NCBI GenBank assembly: GCA_965221555.1
Contig: OZ244895.1
Location: 2,480,001 to 2,544,000, forward strand
Length of the DNA: 64,000 nucleotides
Direction of reading: 5' to 3'
Origin: JAJEAD01 sp965221555
Lineage (GTDB): Bacteria; Pseudomonadota; Gammaproteobacteria; HK1
The position numbers and the translations under genes were made by a program. This document shows, in pieces, positions 19,026 through 27,806 of the stretch. Position 1 is the stretch's first letter; each line of letters starts with the position of its first letter. The notes below the pieces were generated by a model. That model saw only the letters and a program-made list of their open reading frames with translations, did not search any database and had not been told where the DNA came from.

Positions 19026-19445
19026 TCAGGAGTCCAGGTTGTCGAGAGCCTTCTGGAACCGGTTGGCGTGGGAGCGCTCCGCCTTGGCGAGGGTCTCGAA
19101 CCAGTCGGCGACCTCGTCGAACCCCTCTTCCCGCGCGCTCTTCGCCATGCCCGGATACATGTCGGTGTACTCGTAGGTCTCGCCGGCGATGGCGGCCTTG
19201 AGGTTGTCGGCGGTAGCGCCGATGGGCAGGCCCGTCGCGGGATCGCCACTTGCTTCGAGATACTCCAGGTGGCCGTGCGCGTGCCCGGTCTCCCCTTCCG
19301 CGGTGGAGCGAAACACCGCCGAGACATCGTTGTATCCCTCGACGTCGGCCTTGGCGGCGAAGTAGAGGTAGCGGCGATTGGCCTGCGACTCGCCCGCGAA
19401 CGCGTCCTTGAGGTTCTGTTCGGTCTTGCTGCCCTTGATGCTCAT
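19026..19445 (-). CDS. Rubrerythrin-family ferritin-like di-iron protein
   Basis: 139 aa from the ATG at 19445, preceded by AGGAGAC. The four-helix di-iron bundle carries two ExxH sets, Glu52/His55 (EGETGH) and Glu123/His126 (KAERSH), plus Glu19 and Glu89. It lacks the C-terminal rubredoxin domain of classical rubrerythrin, so it is a short form. Family members scavenge hydrogen peroxide or handle iron; the electron donor here is unknown. It is transcribed alone from a promoter at 19583-19611 with a palindrome next to the predicted start site. Confidence 0.9.
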   Translation of the reverse strand: MSIKGSKTEQNLKDAFAGESQANRRYLYFAAKADVEGYNDVSAVFRSTAEGETGHAHGHLEYLEASGDPATGLPIGATADNLKAAIAGETYEYTDMYPGMAKSAREEGFDEVADWFETLAKAERSHANRFQKALDNLDS

Positions 19446-19556
19446 GGTCGTCTCCTGGAATGCTGAATCGGGAGCCGGTGGCCCCGAGGGGTCGAGCCCG
19501 CCGAGCTGCCGCATGCGTGTCCGCGTCGGAGCGGAAATCGGCTGCGGAATCTCGGG

Positions 19557-19571
19557 TTAGACTCAGTCTAA
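19557..19571. promoter_or_regulatory. Perfect 15-bp palindrome, candidate operator
   Basis: TTAGACT-C-AGTCTAA is a perfect 7-1-7 inverted repeat, centred about 12 bp downstream of the predicted transcription start of the rubrerythrin gene. The position suits a repressor. It matches no Fur, PerR or OxyR consensus that I can recall, so the regulator is unassigned. Confidence 0.5.
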
Positions 19572-19582
19572 AGCGCTCAGGA

Positions 19583-19611
19583 AAGTTAGCCGGATCGGGT
19601 CGGGGTGTCAA
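19583..19611 (-). promoter_or_regulatory. Sigma-70 promoter of the rubrerythrin gene
   Basis: Read on the minus strand: TTGACA (19611-19606), a 17-bp spacer, TAACTT (19588-19583). The -35 is perfect consensus. Transcription would start near 19576, giving a ~130-nt leader to the ATG at 19445. Confidence 0.6.
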
Positions 19612-19857
19612 CACGAACCAGTGCCTGGCCCCGCTCGTCCCGCGGGCGCGAGCGCATTGATCACGTGCCGGTCCTCGGTTACCTTGGCCGGCGATGGGAA
19701 CGCGATGGATCGCCCACGGGCGATGGAACGTCGCCGCGAATTCGCGAGCGGAAGTTCCAGGAGCTGCGCCTCGACCGGCCGGGTAACAGGCCTCGATCTC
19801 TCTTTCGTGACTCCTCCACATCCGGACTTGACGACGCCGAAAGCGCCAGGAAGCAAC

Positions 19858-20109
19858 GTGGCCGCCCCCAAGCGAAAGACGCTCGACTTCGAACGTTCGC
19901 TCGAAGAACTGGAACGGCTTGTGGAGCGAATGGAGGACGGCGAGCTGAGTCTCGAGGACTCCCTCACCCACTACGAGCGCGGTATTCGCCTCGGCCGACG
20001 CTGCCAGCAGGCTCTCGACGAAGCCGAGCAACGCATCCAGGTACTGGCGGAGAAGGACGGACAGGCGGAGCTCACCCTCTTCGAGACGGATGACGACGAC
20101 GCCGATTGA
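19858..20109 (+). CDS. xseB: Exodeoxyribonuclease VII small subunit
   Basis: XseB binds several-to-one to XseA and is needed for exonuclease VII, which degrades single-stranded DNA from both ends. 83 aa from the GTG at 19858, which has CCAGGA upstream; family length is about 80. Conserved core: FERSLEELERLVERMEDGELSLEDSL and YERGIRLGRRCQQALDEAEQRIQ. The long upstream extension is not conserved. Its end overlaps the start of ispA by 20 bp, the usual xseB-ispA arrangement. xseA is not in the window. Confidence 0.93.
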   Translation: MAAPKRKTLDFERSLEELERLVERMEDGELSLEDSLTHYERGIRLGRRCQQALDEAEQRIQVLAEKDGQAELTLFETDDDDAD

Positions 20110-21016
20110 GAGTGTCTCGTCCCGCGCCGCGGAGATGCGCAGGCGAAGCGCCGAGTACAGAAAGCGCGTGGATGTCGCGCTCGACCGGTGCTTGCCCCCG
20201 GCCGAAGAGCCACCGCAGCGCCTCCATGCCGCGATGCGCTATGCGGTGCTCGGCGCCGGCAAGCGCGTGCGGGCGATCCTGGCCTATGCGTCGGCCGAAG
20301 CGGTGGGAGGCGCGTCGAGGGGCCTGGACGTCCCCGCTTGCGCGGTGGAGCTGATCCACGCGTACTCCCTCGTGCACGACGACTTGCCCGCCATGGATGA
20401 CGACGAGCTGCGCCGCGGTCGCCCCACCTGTCACCGCGCTTTCGACGAGGCGACCGCCCTTCTCGCGGGCGATGCGCTTCAGTCTCTCGCTTTCGAGGTG
20501 CTGTCCTCGGACCCGGACCTTACGGTCACCGCCGAGCGCCGCTGCCGTATGCTGGGGCTGCTGGGAAGGGCGGCGGGCTCGCGCGGCATGGCGGGTGGAC
20601 AAGCCATCGATCTCGGCGCGGTCGGGGGCTCGCTCAGCCTGGACGAGCTGGAGCAGATGCATCTGTGCAAGACGGGCGCCCTGATCCGGGCCAGTGTGCT
20701 GCTTGGCGCCCTGTGCGCTTCGGCCGACGATGCGAGCGTTGCGAAGCTCGACGAGTACGCCCGCTGCGTGGGGCTCGCCTTCCAGATCCAGGACGATGTC
20801 CTCGACGTCGAGGGAGACACGGCGCTGCTGGGAAAGGCGGTGGGCGCCGATTCCGCGCTGGGAAAGCCCACCTACCCGTCGATCCTCGGAGTGTCGGAGT
20901 CGCGTCGCCGGGCCGCCGCGCTGCACGACCGCGCCCTTGACTGTATCGCGGACCTGGGGTCTTGCGCCGACACGCTGCGGATGCTGTCCGAATACGTGGT
21001 GACGAGAAGACATTGA
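20090..21016 (+). CDS. ispA: Farnesyl diphosphate synthase (geranyltranstransferase)
   Basis: Head-to-tail prenyltransferase making C15 farnesyl-PP from DMAPP and IPP, precursor for quinones and undecaprenyl-PP. 308 aa. The first aspartate-rich motif is HDDLPAMDDD and the second QIQDDVLDVEGD. KRVRAILAYASAEA and KTGALIRASVLLGA are typical. Translationally coupled to xseB by a 20-bp overlap. The dxs gene that commonly follows is absent; folE2 follows instead. Confidence 0.93.
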   Translation: MTTTPIESVSSRAAEMRRRSAEYRKRVDVALDRCLPPAEEPPQRLHAAMRYAVLGAGKRVRAILAYASAEAVGGASRGLDVPACAVELIHAYSLVHDDLPAMDDDELRRGRPTCHRAFDEATALLAGDALQSLAFEVLSSDPDLTVTAERRCRMLGLLGRAAGSRGMAGGQAIDLGAVGGSLSLDELEQMHLCKTGALIRASVLLGALCASADDASVAKLDEYARCVGLAFQIQDDVLDVEGDTALLGKAVGADSALGKPTYPSILGVSESRRRAAALHDRALDCIADLGSCADTLRMLSEYVVTRRH

Positions 21017-21084
21017 TTGGACGCGGGGCCGCGAATCCGCTTAGAGTCTCCAGTCCAGATGCAGCGCCGCGCAGGGGCCGCCAG

Positions 21085-21909
21085 ATGAACCGAGTCTCCA
21101 CGATTGACGAGCGGGCGGAAGCGCCGATCGCCGACATCCAGGGCAGCCCCGACGAACGTCGAATCTCCATCGACAAAGTGGGTATCAAGGGGATACGCCA
21201 CCCGGTGCGGATCCGGGACCGATCCCAGGGCGAGCAGCACACCGTCGCCACTTTCGACATGTACGTGAACCTGCCGCACAGCTTCAAGGGGACGCACATG
21301 TCGCGCTTCGTGGAGATACTCAATCGCCACGAGTACGAGATAACCGTCGAGTCCTTCCGCACGATGCTGACCGAAATGGCCCACGCGCTCGACGCCCGGT
21401 CGGGATACGTGGAGATGCGCTTCCCTTACTTCGTCAACAAGCGCGCGCCGGTCACCGGAGTGGAGAGCCTGATGGACTACCAGGTGATCCTTACCGGCGA
21501 GGTCGAGGACGACTCCGCCGATATCCGGGTCACGGTGCGGGTCCCGGTGACCAGCCTGTGTCCGTGCTCGAAGCAGATATCGGACTACGGCGCCCACAAT
21601 CAGCGCTCGGAGGTGAGCATCTCGGTGTCCACCCGGGGGTTCATCTGGATCGAGGAGCTCATCGAGCTGGTGGAGGAGCAGGCCTCCTGCGAGCTCTACG
21701 GTCTGCTCAAGCGTCCGGATGAGAAGTACGTCACCGAGCGGGCCTACGACAACCCGAAGTTCGTCGAAGACATGGTGCGCGACGTGGCCAGTGCGCTGAA
21801 TCGCGAGGATCGGGTGACACGCTACGTGGTCGAGGCGGAGAACTTCGAGTCCATTCACAATCACTCGGCCTACGCCCGCCTCGAGCGCGACAAGAACTTA
21901 CCGGTGTAA
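21085..21909 (+). CDS. folE2: GTP cyclohydrolase FolE2 (type IB)
   Basis: Catalyses GTP to 7,8-dihydroneopterin triphosphate, the first step to folate. It is structurally distinct from FolE and can use metals other than zinc. 274 aa from ATG 21085 with AGGGG upstream. The COG1469 signatures are visible: VGIKGIRHPVRIRD near the N-terminus, the catalytic region VTSLCPCSKQISDYGAHNQRS, and FVEDMVRDVASAL near the C-terminus. It lies 68 bp after ispA and probably shares its transcript. No folE is in the window. Confidence 0.93.
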   Translation: MNRVSTIDERAEAPIADIQGSPDERRISIDKVGIKGIRHPVRIRDRSQGEQHTVATFDMYVNLPHSFKGTHMSRFVEILNRHEYEITVESFRTMLTEMAHALDARSGYVEMRFPYFVNKRAPVTGVESLMDYQVILTGEVEDDSADIRVTVRVPVTSLCPCSKQISDYGAHNQRSEVSISVSTRGFIWIEELIELVEEQASCELYGLLKRPDEKYVTERAYDNPKFVEDMVRDVASALNREDRVTRYVVEAENFESIHNHSAYARLERDKNLPV

Positions 21910-21966
21910 CCCCATGTTCTGGTGGAATATTCTTCCTTGAAAGCGACCCGCAAGCGGGAGGCGAAC

Positions 21967-22710
21967 ATGACGCTGGCAAGAGTGCCCGGGATCCTCGCCA
22001 CCGCCGCTCGCCGTATCGCGCCGGTCGGCATCGCCGTGTTGCTCTCGGCCTGCGCCACCATGGGGCCGGACTACGATCCCTTCGAGACCATGAATCGCGG
22101 GGTTCATGCATTCAACGAGGCCGTGGACGAAGCGGCCCTGAAGCCGGCCGCCACTCTCTACGAAGAGCTGACGCCCGATCTCGTGAGCCAGGCGGTCGGC
22201 AACTTCTTCGGCAATCTTCGCGACATCCAGACCGTGCTCTACGATCTGCTCCAGGGCAAGGTCTCCATGGCGCTCGGTGGCGTCATGCGGGTCGCCGTGA
22301 ACTCGACCATGGGCGTCGGGGGATTGGTCGATGTCGGCACCGAGTTCGGACTCGAACGGCGGGTGGAGGACTTCGGCCAGACCATGGGGGTCTGGGGGGT
22401 GGGCTCCGGTCCCTACCTCGTGCTGCCCCTGCTCGGCCCGAGCAACGTGCGGGACGCCTTCGGGAGCGCGGTGGACATCCTGACGGATCCACTGGGCATC
22501 TACACCCAGGGCTCGCTCAAGTACGGCGCGTCCGCCTTGCGCCTCGTGGATGACCGCGCCGGACTCCTCCATATCGACGTGATTCTGGGGACCGCGGCCA
22601 TGGACGAGTACAGCTATGTCCGCGACGCCCATCTGCAGCGTCGGCACGCCCAGATTCACGATGGCGAGGTTCCCGTGGCCGAGGAAGCGCAGGATCTCGA
22701 CGACGAGTGA
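21967..22710 (+). CDS. mlaA: Outer-membrane lipoprotein MlaA (VacJ)
   Basis: Part of the Mla retrograde phospholipid pathway; removes misplaced phospholipid from the outer leaflet with an OmpC/F-type porin. 247 aa from ATG 21967 with GGGAGG upstream. A lipoprotein signal ends in the lipobox LLSAC, acylated Cys29. The VacJ core follows: DPFETMNRGVHAFNEAVDE, GNFFGNLRDIQTVLYDLLQGK, FGQTMGVWGVGSGPYLVLPL. Acidic tail. The mlaBCDEF genes are elsewhere. It follows folE2 closely on the same strand. Confidence 0.94.
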   Translation: MTLARVPGILATAARRIAPVGIAVLLSACATMGPDYDPFETMNRGVHAFNEAVDEAALKPAATLYEELTPDLVSQAVGNFFGNLRDIQTVLYDLLQGKVSMALGGVMRVAVNSTMGVGGLVDVGTEFGLERRVEDFGQTMGVWGVGSGPYLVLPLLGPSNVRDAFGSAVDILTDPLGIYTQGSLKYGASALRLVDDRAGLLHIDVILGTAAMDEYSYVRDAHLQRRHAQIHDGEVPVAEEAQDLDDE

Positions 22711-22745
22711 GCCTCGCGTCGAGACGCGAGTTCAGCCTCTCGCCT

Positions 22746-23561
22746 TCAGCCCTCCAGGGTCTTGGCCCGCTCCCAGTCGCGTTCGAGTTCGGCCGCGCTG
22801 CTGTGCGCAAGGCTACGCCCTTCGGCCGTGGCCGCCTCTTCCATTCGGCGGAAGCGCCGCTCGAACTTGACATTGCTCCGCCGCAGCGCTTCGTCGGCAT
22901 CCAGGTCGAGGTGCCGAGCGAGGTTGATGCAGGTGAAGAGCAGGTCGCCCAGCTCCTCTTCCACCGCTTCCCGGCCGGCCCTCCCGCGTAGCGCACGGTC
23001 CAGCTCCTCCACTTCCTCGCGAAGCTTCGGCAGTACCGACTGAGCGGCGTCCCAGTCGAAGCCGACGCTCGCGGCCCGTCGCTGCATCTTTGCGGCCCTC
23101 ACCGTGGGCGCCAGGCCGCGCGGCAGCTCATCCATGAGGCTTGCCCGAGCGGGGCGCTCGGCGGCCTTGATCGCTTCCCACGCCCGGCTCTGCGCGCGGG
23201 CGCTCTCGATACGGGAGTCCCCGAACACGTGGGGATGGCGCCGGATCATCTTGTCGACGATCGCCCGCACGATATCGGTGAACCGGAATCGGCCGGACTC
23301 CGAGCCCATCTGCGCGTAGAAGACCACCTGAAAGAGCAGGTCGCCCAGCTCGTCCACGAGCGCGGCGTCGTCCCGGCGGGCAATGGCGTCCGCCACTTCG
23401 TGAGCCTCTTCGATCGTGTGCGGGGCGATGGTGTCGAAGGTCTGTTCGAGGTCCCAGGGACAGCCGCGTTCGGGGTCGCGCAGTCTCGCCATTACTGCCC
23501 GCAGCTCGTCGATGCCGCCCGTCGGCGACGCCGCGGGCCCGGGTCCATCGGATCGGCGCAC
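22746..23561 (-). CDS. mazG: Nucleoside triphosphate pyrophosphohydrolase MazG
   Basis: Hydrolyses NTPs and dNTPs to NMP plus PPi; linked to nutritional-stress control of (p)ppGpp and to house-cleaning. 271 aa from GTG 23561, preceded by GGAGAG. Two tandem MazG folds: the first with RDPERGCPWDLEQTFDTIAPH, EEAHEVADAI and DELGDLLFQVVFYAQ; the second with LREEVEELDRAL and EEELGDLLFTCINLARHL. The Glu/Asp metal sites are kept in both. The in-frame extension to 23678 is not conserved. Convergent with mlaA, divergent from the Rieske gene. Confidence 0.92.
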   Translation of the reverse strand: MRRSDGPGPAASPTGGIDELRAVMARLRDPERGCPWDLEQTFDTIAPHTIEEAHEVADAIARRDDAALVDELGDLLFQVVFYAQMGSESGRFRFTDIVRAIVDKMIRRHPHVFGDSRIESARAQSRAWEAIKAAERPARASLMDELPRGLAPTVRAAKMQRRAASVGFDWDAAQSVLPKLREEVEELDRALRGRAGREAVEEELGDLLFTCINLARHLDLDADEALRRSNVKFERRFRRMEEAATAEGRSLAHSSAAELERDWERAKTLEG

Positions 23562-23812
23562 TCTCTCGCTCTCCGGTGACGCCGAGCCGGGGCGTCCGGG
23601 CGGAGCATGCGAGAGATAAATCGATCCATCTGGTTGGACGACGCCCTGCCGCTCCTGCCCTGGTCCGTGCCGCTTCAAGTCTCGCAGTCCATCGCCGCGC
23701 GCCAGTGTGTCGACGCCACTCGGACCACAGTGTACCCTCGCACCGATCCCGGTCCACTTGCGACGGACGGAGCCCGAGCCAGACGGCGCGTACCTCCGCG
23801 GGAACGAAGGGC

Positions 23813-24949
23813 ATGCGCACCGAGAACGGAATATTCGAACCCGAGCACTACCAGGCGGTGCGCAAACCGCTGCTGGAGGCGGAGACGATGCCGCCCTGGT
23901 GCTACACCTCTGCCGCGTTCCATGAGCGGGAAGTCGAACGCATCTTCCGCCGGGAGTGGAACTTCATCGGTCGTGCCGACCGCATTCCGAATCCCGGGGA
24001 CTACTTCACTCTCGAGTTCGCCGACGTGCCCGTGGTGGTGGTGCGCGGAGCAGACGGGGCGGTGCGCGCGTTCTCCAACGTTTGCCGTCATCGAGGCGCT
24101 CGGATAATGGGCGGAGAGGGAAACGCCCAGACCTTGCGCTGTCCCTACCACAGTTGGAGCTACGGGCTGGACGGGCGTCTGGAACGCGCGCCCGAAATGC
24201 ACGAGACCCGCGGATTCGATCTCGCCGACTATGGTCTCAAGCCCGTACGGCTGGAAATGTGGGCCGGGTTCATGTTCATCAACTTCGACCCCGATGCGGT
24301 GGATCTGAACACCTTCCTCGGCGATCTGCCCGAATTGACCGCACCGTACCGCTTCGAGGAAATGACCTGCGTCCGCCGCCAGGAGTACGACCTCGCCTGC
24401 AACTGGAAGATCTACGTGGAGAACGCCATGGAGGCGTACCACGTGCCCACCGTTCACATGCAGACGATCTCCCGGCAGAAGAGGGAGAACAATCCGCCCA
24501 TACCCTCCGCGGGCGGATACTGCGGGATATTCACTCGGCACGAGGGCAGCCGAGCGATCCTGCCCGGCGAGCCGGGCTTCCCCCACATCCCGACGCTGAG
24601 CGGACAAACCGCCCGGGGCACGTACTACATTCTCATCTACCCCAGTACGATGTTCGGCTGCACGCTCGACTGCATGTGGTGGCTGGAGCTTCACCCCCGT
24701 GGACCCGAGGAGACGCATCTCACGGTCGGGTCCTGCTTTCCCGATACGACCGTCGCCCGCGACGACTTCGACGCCCTGATCGGCAACTACTACCGGCGCT
24801 GGAACACCTCCATCATGGAGGACAACGTCATCTCGGAGCAGCAGCAGGAGGGAATGCGTTCTCCTCTGGTGAGCCCGGGCCGTCTCTCCTATCTGGAGCC
24901 GCTGGTGCACACCCTGGCCAACTGGGTGCTGGATCGCGTCCTGGACTAA
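23813..24949 (+). CDS. Rieske-type oxygenase alpha subunit, quaternary-amine class (betaine/carnitine/choline-like)
   Basis: 378 aa from ATG 23813. The Rieske [2Fe-2S] ligands are Cys91-x-His93 and Cys110-xx-His113. The mononuclear iron site is in NWKIYVENAMEAYHVPTVH, with His210 and His215. Where naphthalene-type dioxygenases have the bridging Asp three residues before the first His, this protein has Glu207; a bridging Glu is known in carnitine monooxygenase CntA. This, with the overall pattern, suggests demethylation or cleavage of a quaternary amine such as glycine betaine. No reductase partner is adjacent. The stop codon TAA lies in a CTAA at the edge of a repeat remnant. Substrate unproven. 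Confidence 0.85.
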   Translation: MRTENGIFEPEHYQAVRKPLLEAETMPPWCYTSAAFHEREVERIFRREWNFIGRADRIPNPGDYFTLEFADVPVVVVRGADGAVRAFSNVCRHRGARIMGGEGNAQTLRCPYHSWSYGLDGRLERAPEMHETRGFDLADYGLKPVRLEMWAGFMFINFDPDAVDLNTFLGDLPELTAPYRFEEMTCVRRQEYDLACNWKIYVENAMEAYHVPTVHMQTISRQKRENNPPIPSAGGYCGIFTRHEGSRAILPGEPGFPHIPTLSGQTARGTYYILIYPSTMFGCTLDCMWWLELHPRGPEETHLTVGSCFPDTTVARDDFDALIGNYYRRWNTSIMEDNVISEQQQEGMRSPLVSPGRLSYLEPLVHTLANWVLDRVLD

Positions 24950-24986
24950 GCCGCAAGTTTCACCAGTCTCTCAACTGGCGGGCTAG
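24946..24986 (+). repeat. Deleted remnant of the YTAR element, copy C
   Basis: Directly at the stop of the Rieske gene: CTAA, then GCCGCAAGTTTCACC (element left end), a short scar, then GGCGGG and CTAG. Both termini seem present, with the middle lost. Identification rests on about 20 matching bases. Confidence 0.45.
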
Positions 24987-25044
24987 AGGTTGCGGGCCGC
25001 CTGGAAGCAATCGGGCCGGGCCGAAGGCCGGACCGAGGCGGCGG

Positions 25045-25572
25045 TCAAGATCGGGATACGCGCGCGATCCGGCCGGAATCGGATGCCGTCAGGAATGCCG
25101 TGGACGGCGGCCTGGCCGTGCAGTCGAGGAACAAGTGCCCCTGATGCGTGCAGAACTTGAGCCACTTCAACAGAAAGCGGTTCGCTTCCCACTTCCTGTC
25201 CACCTCCGGCATCCGGCCCCGTTGGCGCGGGAGATGCCGGCGTGCTCGGCGGCGTCGGGAATGACCGAGCAGCTCCACCGCACGCACATCGTGATAGACC
25301 CGGACTCGGGCGTTGGGCTCCAGGACCGGGCCGGTCTCGGTCTCGAAGAGATAGGTCAAGTCCAGCGTGGTGGTGTAGTCATGGCGTTCGACCACGCTCA
25401 GGTGGAGGTCGAGGGCGCCTCCCACTCGAGACACCACCGAACCGTCCATCCGCTCGAGTTCGGGGGCAAGGCGAGCGAGGCGGATGTAGTTGGCCTCGTA
25501 CAAAGTGATGAGAGCCGCGAGGTCTCGCGACTCCTGAAAACGTGCCGTACGTGCACCTGCCAAGCGAATCAT
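25045..25572 (-). CDS. DUF1249 family protein (YqiB-like)
   Basis: 175 aa. Resembles E. coli YqiB: an N-terminal LYEANYIRLARLAPEL, central RVGGALDLHLSVVERHDYTTTLDLTYLF, the core RVRVYHDVRAVELLGHSR, and KWEANRFLLKWLKFCTHQGH. The C-terminal ~30 residues have no counterpart in YqiB. No biochemical function is established for the family; in enterobacteria it sits near nudF and cpdA, which are not seen here. Soluble, no signal peptide. Confidence 0.8.
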   Translation of the reverse strand: MIRLAGARTARFQESRDLAALITLYEANYIRLARLAPELERMDGSVVSRVGGALDLHLSVVERHDYTTTLDLTYLFETETGPVLEPNARVRVYHDVRAVELLGHSRRRRARRHLPRQRGRMPEVDRKWEANRFLLKWLKFCTHQGHLFLDCTARPPSTAFLTASDSGRIARVSRS

Positions 25573-25779
25573 GCCGGCATATTACAGGTTTCCGGTGCCA
25601 TTAAAAGCCCGGTGGGAGTGGTGTACGGCAGGCACAGAGAACGACGGAACGTCCTCCTCCGCCTACGGAGGTAGGCCGGTGGAGCCGGCCGCACGCCATG
25701 TGCCGCGCGTCGTGCCGTCTCGGTCAAACCGGAAAGCGCAGGGCCTTCGCGCCGCGACTTCCGGATGGCGAAGCGCCCG

Positions 25780-26496
25780 TCAGGCCGATGTCTCTCGGCC
25801 GCCGGTCGCCGGTAGCGGGCGGGCGAACGCGGTCGCGTCCGGTGGGGTGGCCAGGCGCACTTCCCGGTGGAGCCGGGACCAGTCGAAAGCCGGCCCCGGG
25901 TCCGTCTTGCGGCCGGGCGCGATGTCGCAGTGCCCCACGATGCGCTCGCGGGTGATGGCCGGCCAGCGTCGCATCAGCAAGGCGCAAAGCTGGCTGAGCG
26001 TGCGGTACTGCGGCGTCGTGTACGCAATGTCGTCACAGCCTTCGAGCTCGATCCCGATGGAGAAGTCGTTGCAGCGTTCCCGGCCCTCGAAGTGGGAAAC
26101 GCCGGCGTGCCATGCACGCATCGTGAACGGGACGTACTGGGTGAGGACCCCGTCGCGAGTGATGACGGCATGCGCGGAGACCCGAAGCGACGCAATGGTG
26201 GCGAAAAAGGGATCCGCTTCCACATCAAGGCGATTGAGAAAGAAGTCCTCGATGCACGAGGTACCGAACCTGCGCGGCGGCAGGCTTATCGCGTGCACCA
26301 CGAGCAGGTCGATGGCGACGCCGTCGGGCCGCGGGTCGCAGTTCGGGGACGCCAGGCGGCGAACGCCCCGAAGCCAGGCGCCGGCCTCGTCCAGGACGAG
26401 CTGGCCGGTCTCGCTTGGCGAACCGGTCTCAGCCACGATGAGGCCCCCCGGTGTCGCGTCCCGGCGGCGCGCCCGCGCGAGGCTTCGGGCCGGCAC
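25780..26496 (-). CDS. ampD: 1,6-anhydro-N-acetylmuramyl-L-alanine amidase AmpD
   Basis: Cytoplasmic zinc amidase of peptidoglycan recycling; cleaves the stem peptide from anhydro-muropeptides and so keeps AmpR-controlled beta-lactamase low. Zinc ligands appear in LLVVHAISLPP and GHCDIAPGRKTDPG. SAHAVITRDGVLTQYV and NDFSIGIELEG are typical. 238 aa from 26496; a GTG at 26436 gives 218 aa and may be the true start, since family members are nearer 180-190 aa. No ampE neighbour. Confidence 0.92.
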   Translation of the reverse strand: MPARSLARARRRDATPGGLIVAETGSPSETGQLVLDEAGAWLRGVRRLASPNCDPRPDGVAIDLLVVHAISLPPRRFGTSCIEDFFLNRLDVEADPFFATIASLRVSAHAVITRDGVLTQYVPFTMRAWHAGVSHFEGRERCNDFSIGIELEGCDDIAYTTPQYRTLSQLCALLMRRWPAITRERIVGHCDIAPGRKTDPGPAFDWSRLHREVRLATPPDATAFARPLPATGGRETSA

Positions 26497-26806
26497 TCCC
26501 GGTAGCGGTCATTGCGGCCATCGCTTTCGCGGGGCGGGGCCGGGGCGCCATGCCGGTCTGGTTCATGGCGAGGGCCGCGCATCCGCCGGCATGGGGCATG
26601 TTGAACACGGTCAGGGGGCGCGGCCGCACCATCGCAGCACGCCTGCGCACCCTGATTCGAAAACGCCCCCTCCCCCGCCGACATCCCTGTGTCCGCGTCT
26701 CGTGAATCGGTGAAACATGGCGAATGCCTTCGAAATGCGGTCCGGATTGTCGGTTCCGGTGGCCGATGATAACGTCCCGCCGATTCACCCACTCTGTGCC
26801 GACCCG

Positions 26807-27658
26807 ATGAAAACGATACTGCTTCCCTTCTACGACGACGGAGCCGCGGAGAGCGCCCTCCACCAGGGTTGCATGCTCGCGCAGCGTTTCGGCGCGCACA
26901 TCGAGGGCCTGTTCGTCATGCGGCCGCCGCAGATCATCGAGGCGGAGGGCATCGCGCTGGCGGGCGCCTACATCACCCAGCTCAAGGCGGAGTGGCGCCG
27001 GCGCGCGAATGCCGCGCGCGAGCGTTTTGCCGAATTGATGGCAACCCACGGCATTCCCATGCGCCCGGTGTCGGAGTCGGAGTCGGAGTCCGGGCCGAGC
27101 GCCGACTGGCGCGAGGTGGAGGGTCCGGAAGGCCAAGTGATCGGGGACCACGGACGCCTTTTCGACCTGATCGTGATCGCACGCACCTCGGAGCAGGCGC
27201 TCATCGACTGGCAGGTGATGTGCGAGGCGGCCTTCTTCGAGAGCGGACGCCCGACGCTCATCGCGGCGGCCGAAGTACCCGGCGTCATTGGCTCCAGGGT
27301 GCTGATTCACTGGAACGGCAGTACCGAGGCCGCCCGCACCCTGTCCTTCGCCCGCCCCTTTCTCGACGAAGCGGAGTCGGTGACGGTGCTGACGGTGACG
27401 GAAGCGATGGTGCCGGGGCCGAGCGGTGAACACATTGCCACCCATCTGCGCCGGGGCGGTATCGATGCCGAGGCGATCAGCGTGGAGAGCGCGGGCCTCG
27501 GTCCGGGGGAGGCGATCATCGAGGCGGCGCGGGAGCGCGGCATCGACCTGCTCGTGAAGAGCGCGTACACCCACGGCCGACTGCGCCAGCTCGTGTTCGG
27601 GGGGGCGACTCGCCGGATTCTGACCCAGGCCGAAACGCCGGTCTTCATGGCGCACTGA
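26807..27658 (+). CDS. Universal stress protein, tandem UspA domains
   Basis: 283 aa from ATG 26807, where the family pattern starts MKTILLPFYDDGAAESALHQG. It contains two Usp folds, about 1-145 and 160-283. The second is the better nucleotide-binding candidate (VLIHWNGSTEAARTLSFA, LLVKSAYTHGRLRQLVFGGATRRIL), although the usual G-2x-G-9x-G(S/T) loop reads GRLRQLVFGGATR. Role in stress is inferred from the family only. A Ser-Glu stretch (SESESES) links the domains. A repeat remnant follows it. The longer in-frame start at 26717 has no support. Confidence 0.85.
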   Translation: MKTILLPFYDDGAAESALHQGCMLAQRFGAHIEGLFVMRPPQIIEAEGIALAGAYITQLKAEWRRRANAARERFAELMATHGIPMRPVSESESESGPSADWREVEGPEGQVIGDHGRLFDLIVIARTSEQALIDWQVMCEAAFFESGRPTLIAAAEVPGVIGSRVLIHWNGSTEAARTLSFARPFLDEAESVTVLTVTEAMVPGPSGEHIATHLRRGGIDAEAISVESAGLGPGEAIIEAARERGIDLLVKSAYTHGRLRQLVFGGATRRILTQAETPVFMAH

Positions 27659-27671
27659 GGTTCCTGGCGCC

Positions 27672-27760
27672 CGATACGAAGTCGCAAGCGGCACGAGGGC
27701 GAACGGCCCGCATCGGTGGGCAGATTGGCGTCGGCGGCAGAGAATCGGTGAGATATTGCG
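27672..27760 (+). mobile_element. YTAR palindromic element, copy E (right half only)
   Basis: Between the Usp gene and the E1 alpha gene. Matches the right half of the element: CGATACGAAGTCGCAAGCGGC, AACGGCCCGC, ATTGGCGTC, GAATCGGTGAGATATTGCGG, then CTAT. The left half is missing. Confidence 0.6.
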
Positions 27761-27806
27761 GCTATCATCAGGACACCCTCCAGGGTGCAATCGCCCTCTT
27801 CCGCGG

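Noticed and set aside
19621..19857. In-frame extension giving XseB a 79-residue N-terminal tail
   Set aside because: XseB proteins are ~80 aa; the GTG at 19858 with CCAGGA upstream gives the family length.
26690..26716. GTGAATCGGTGAAACATGG, similar to an element right end
   Set aside because: Only ~20 bases match and neither the other end nor flanks are found. It may be a scar, but it is not counted as a copy.
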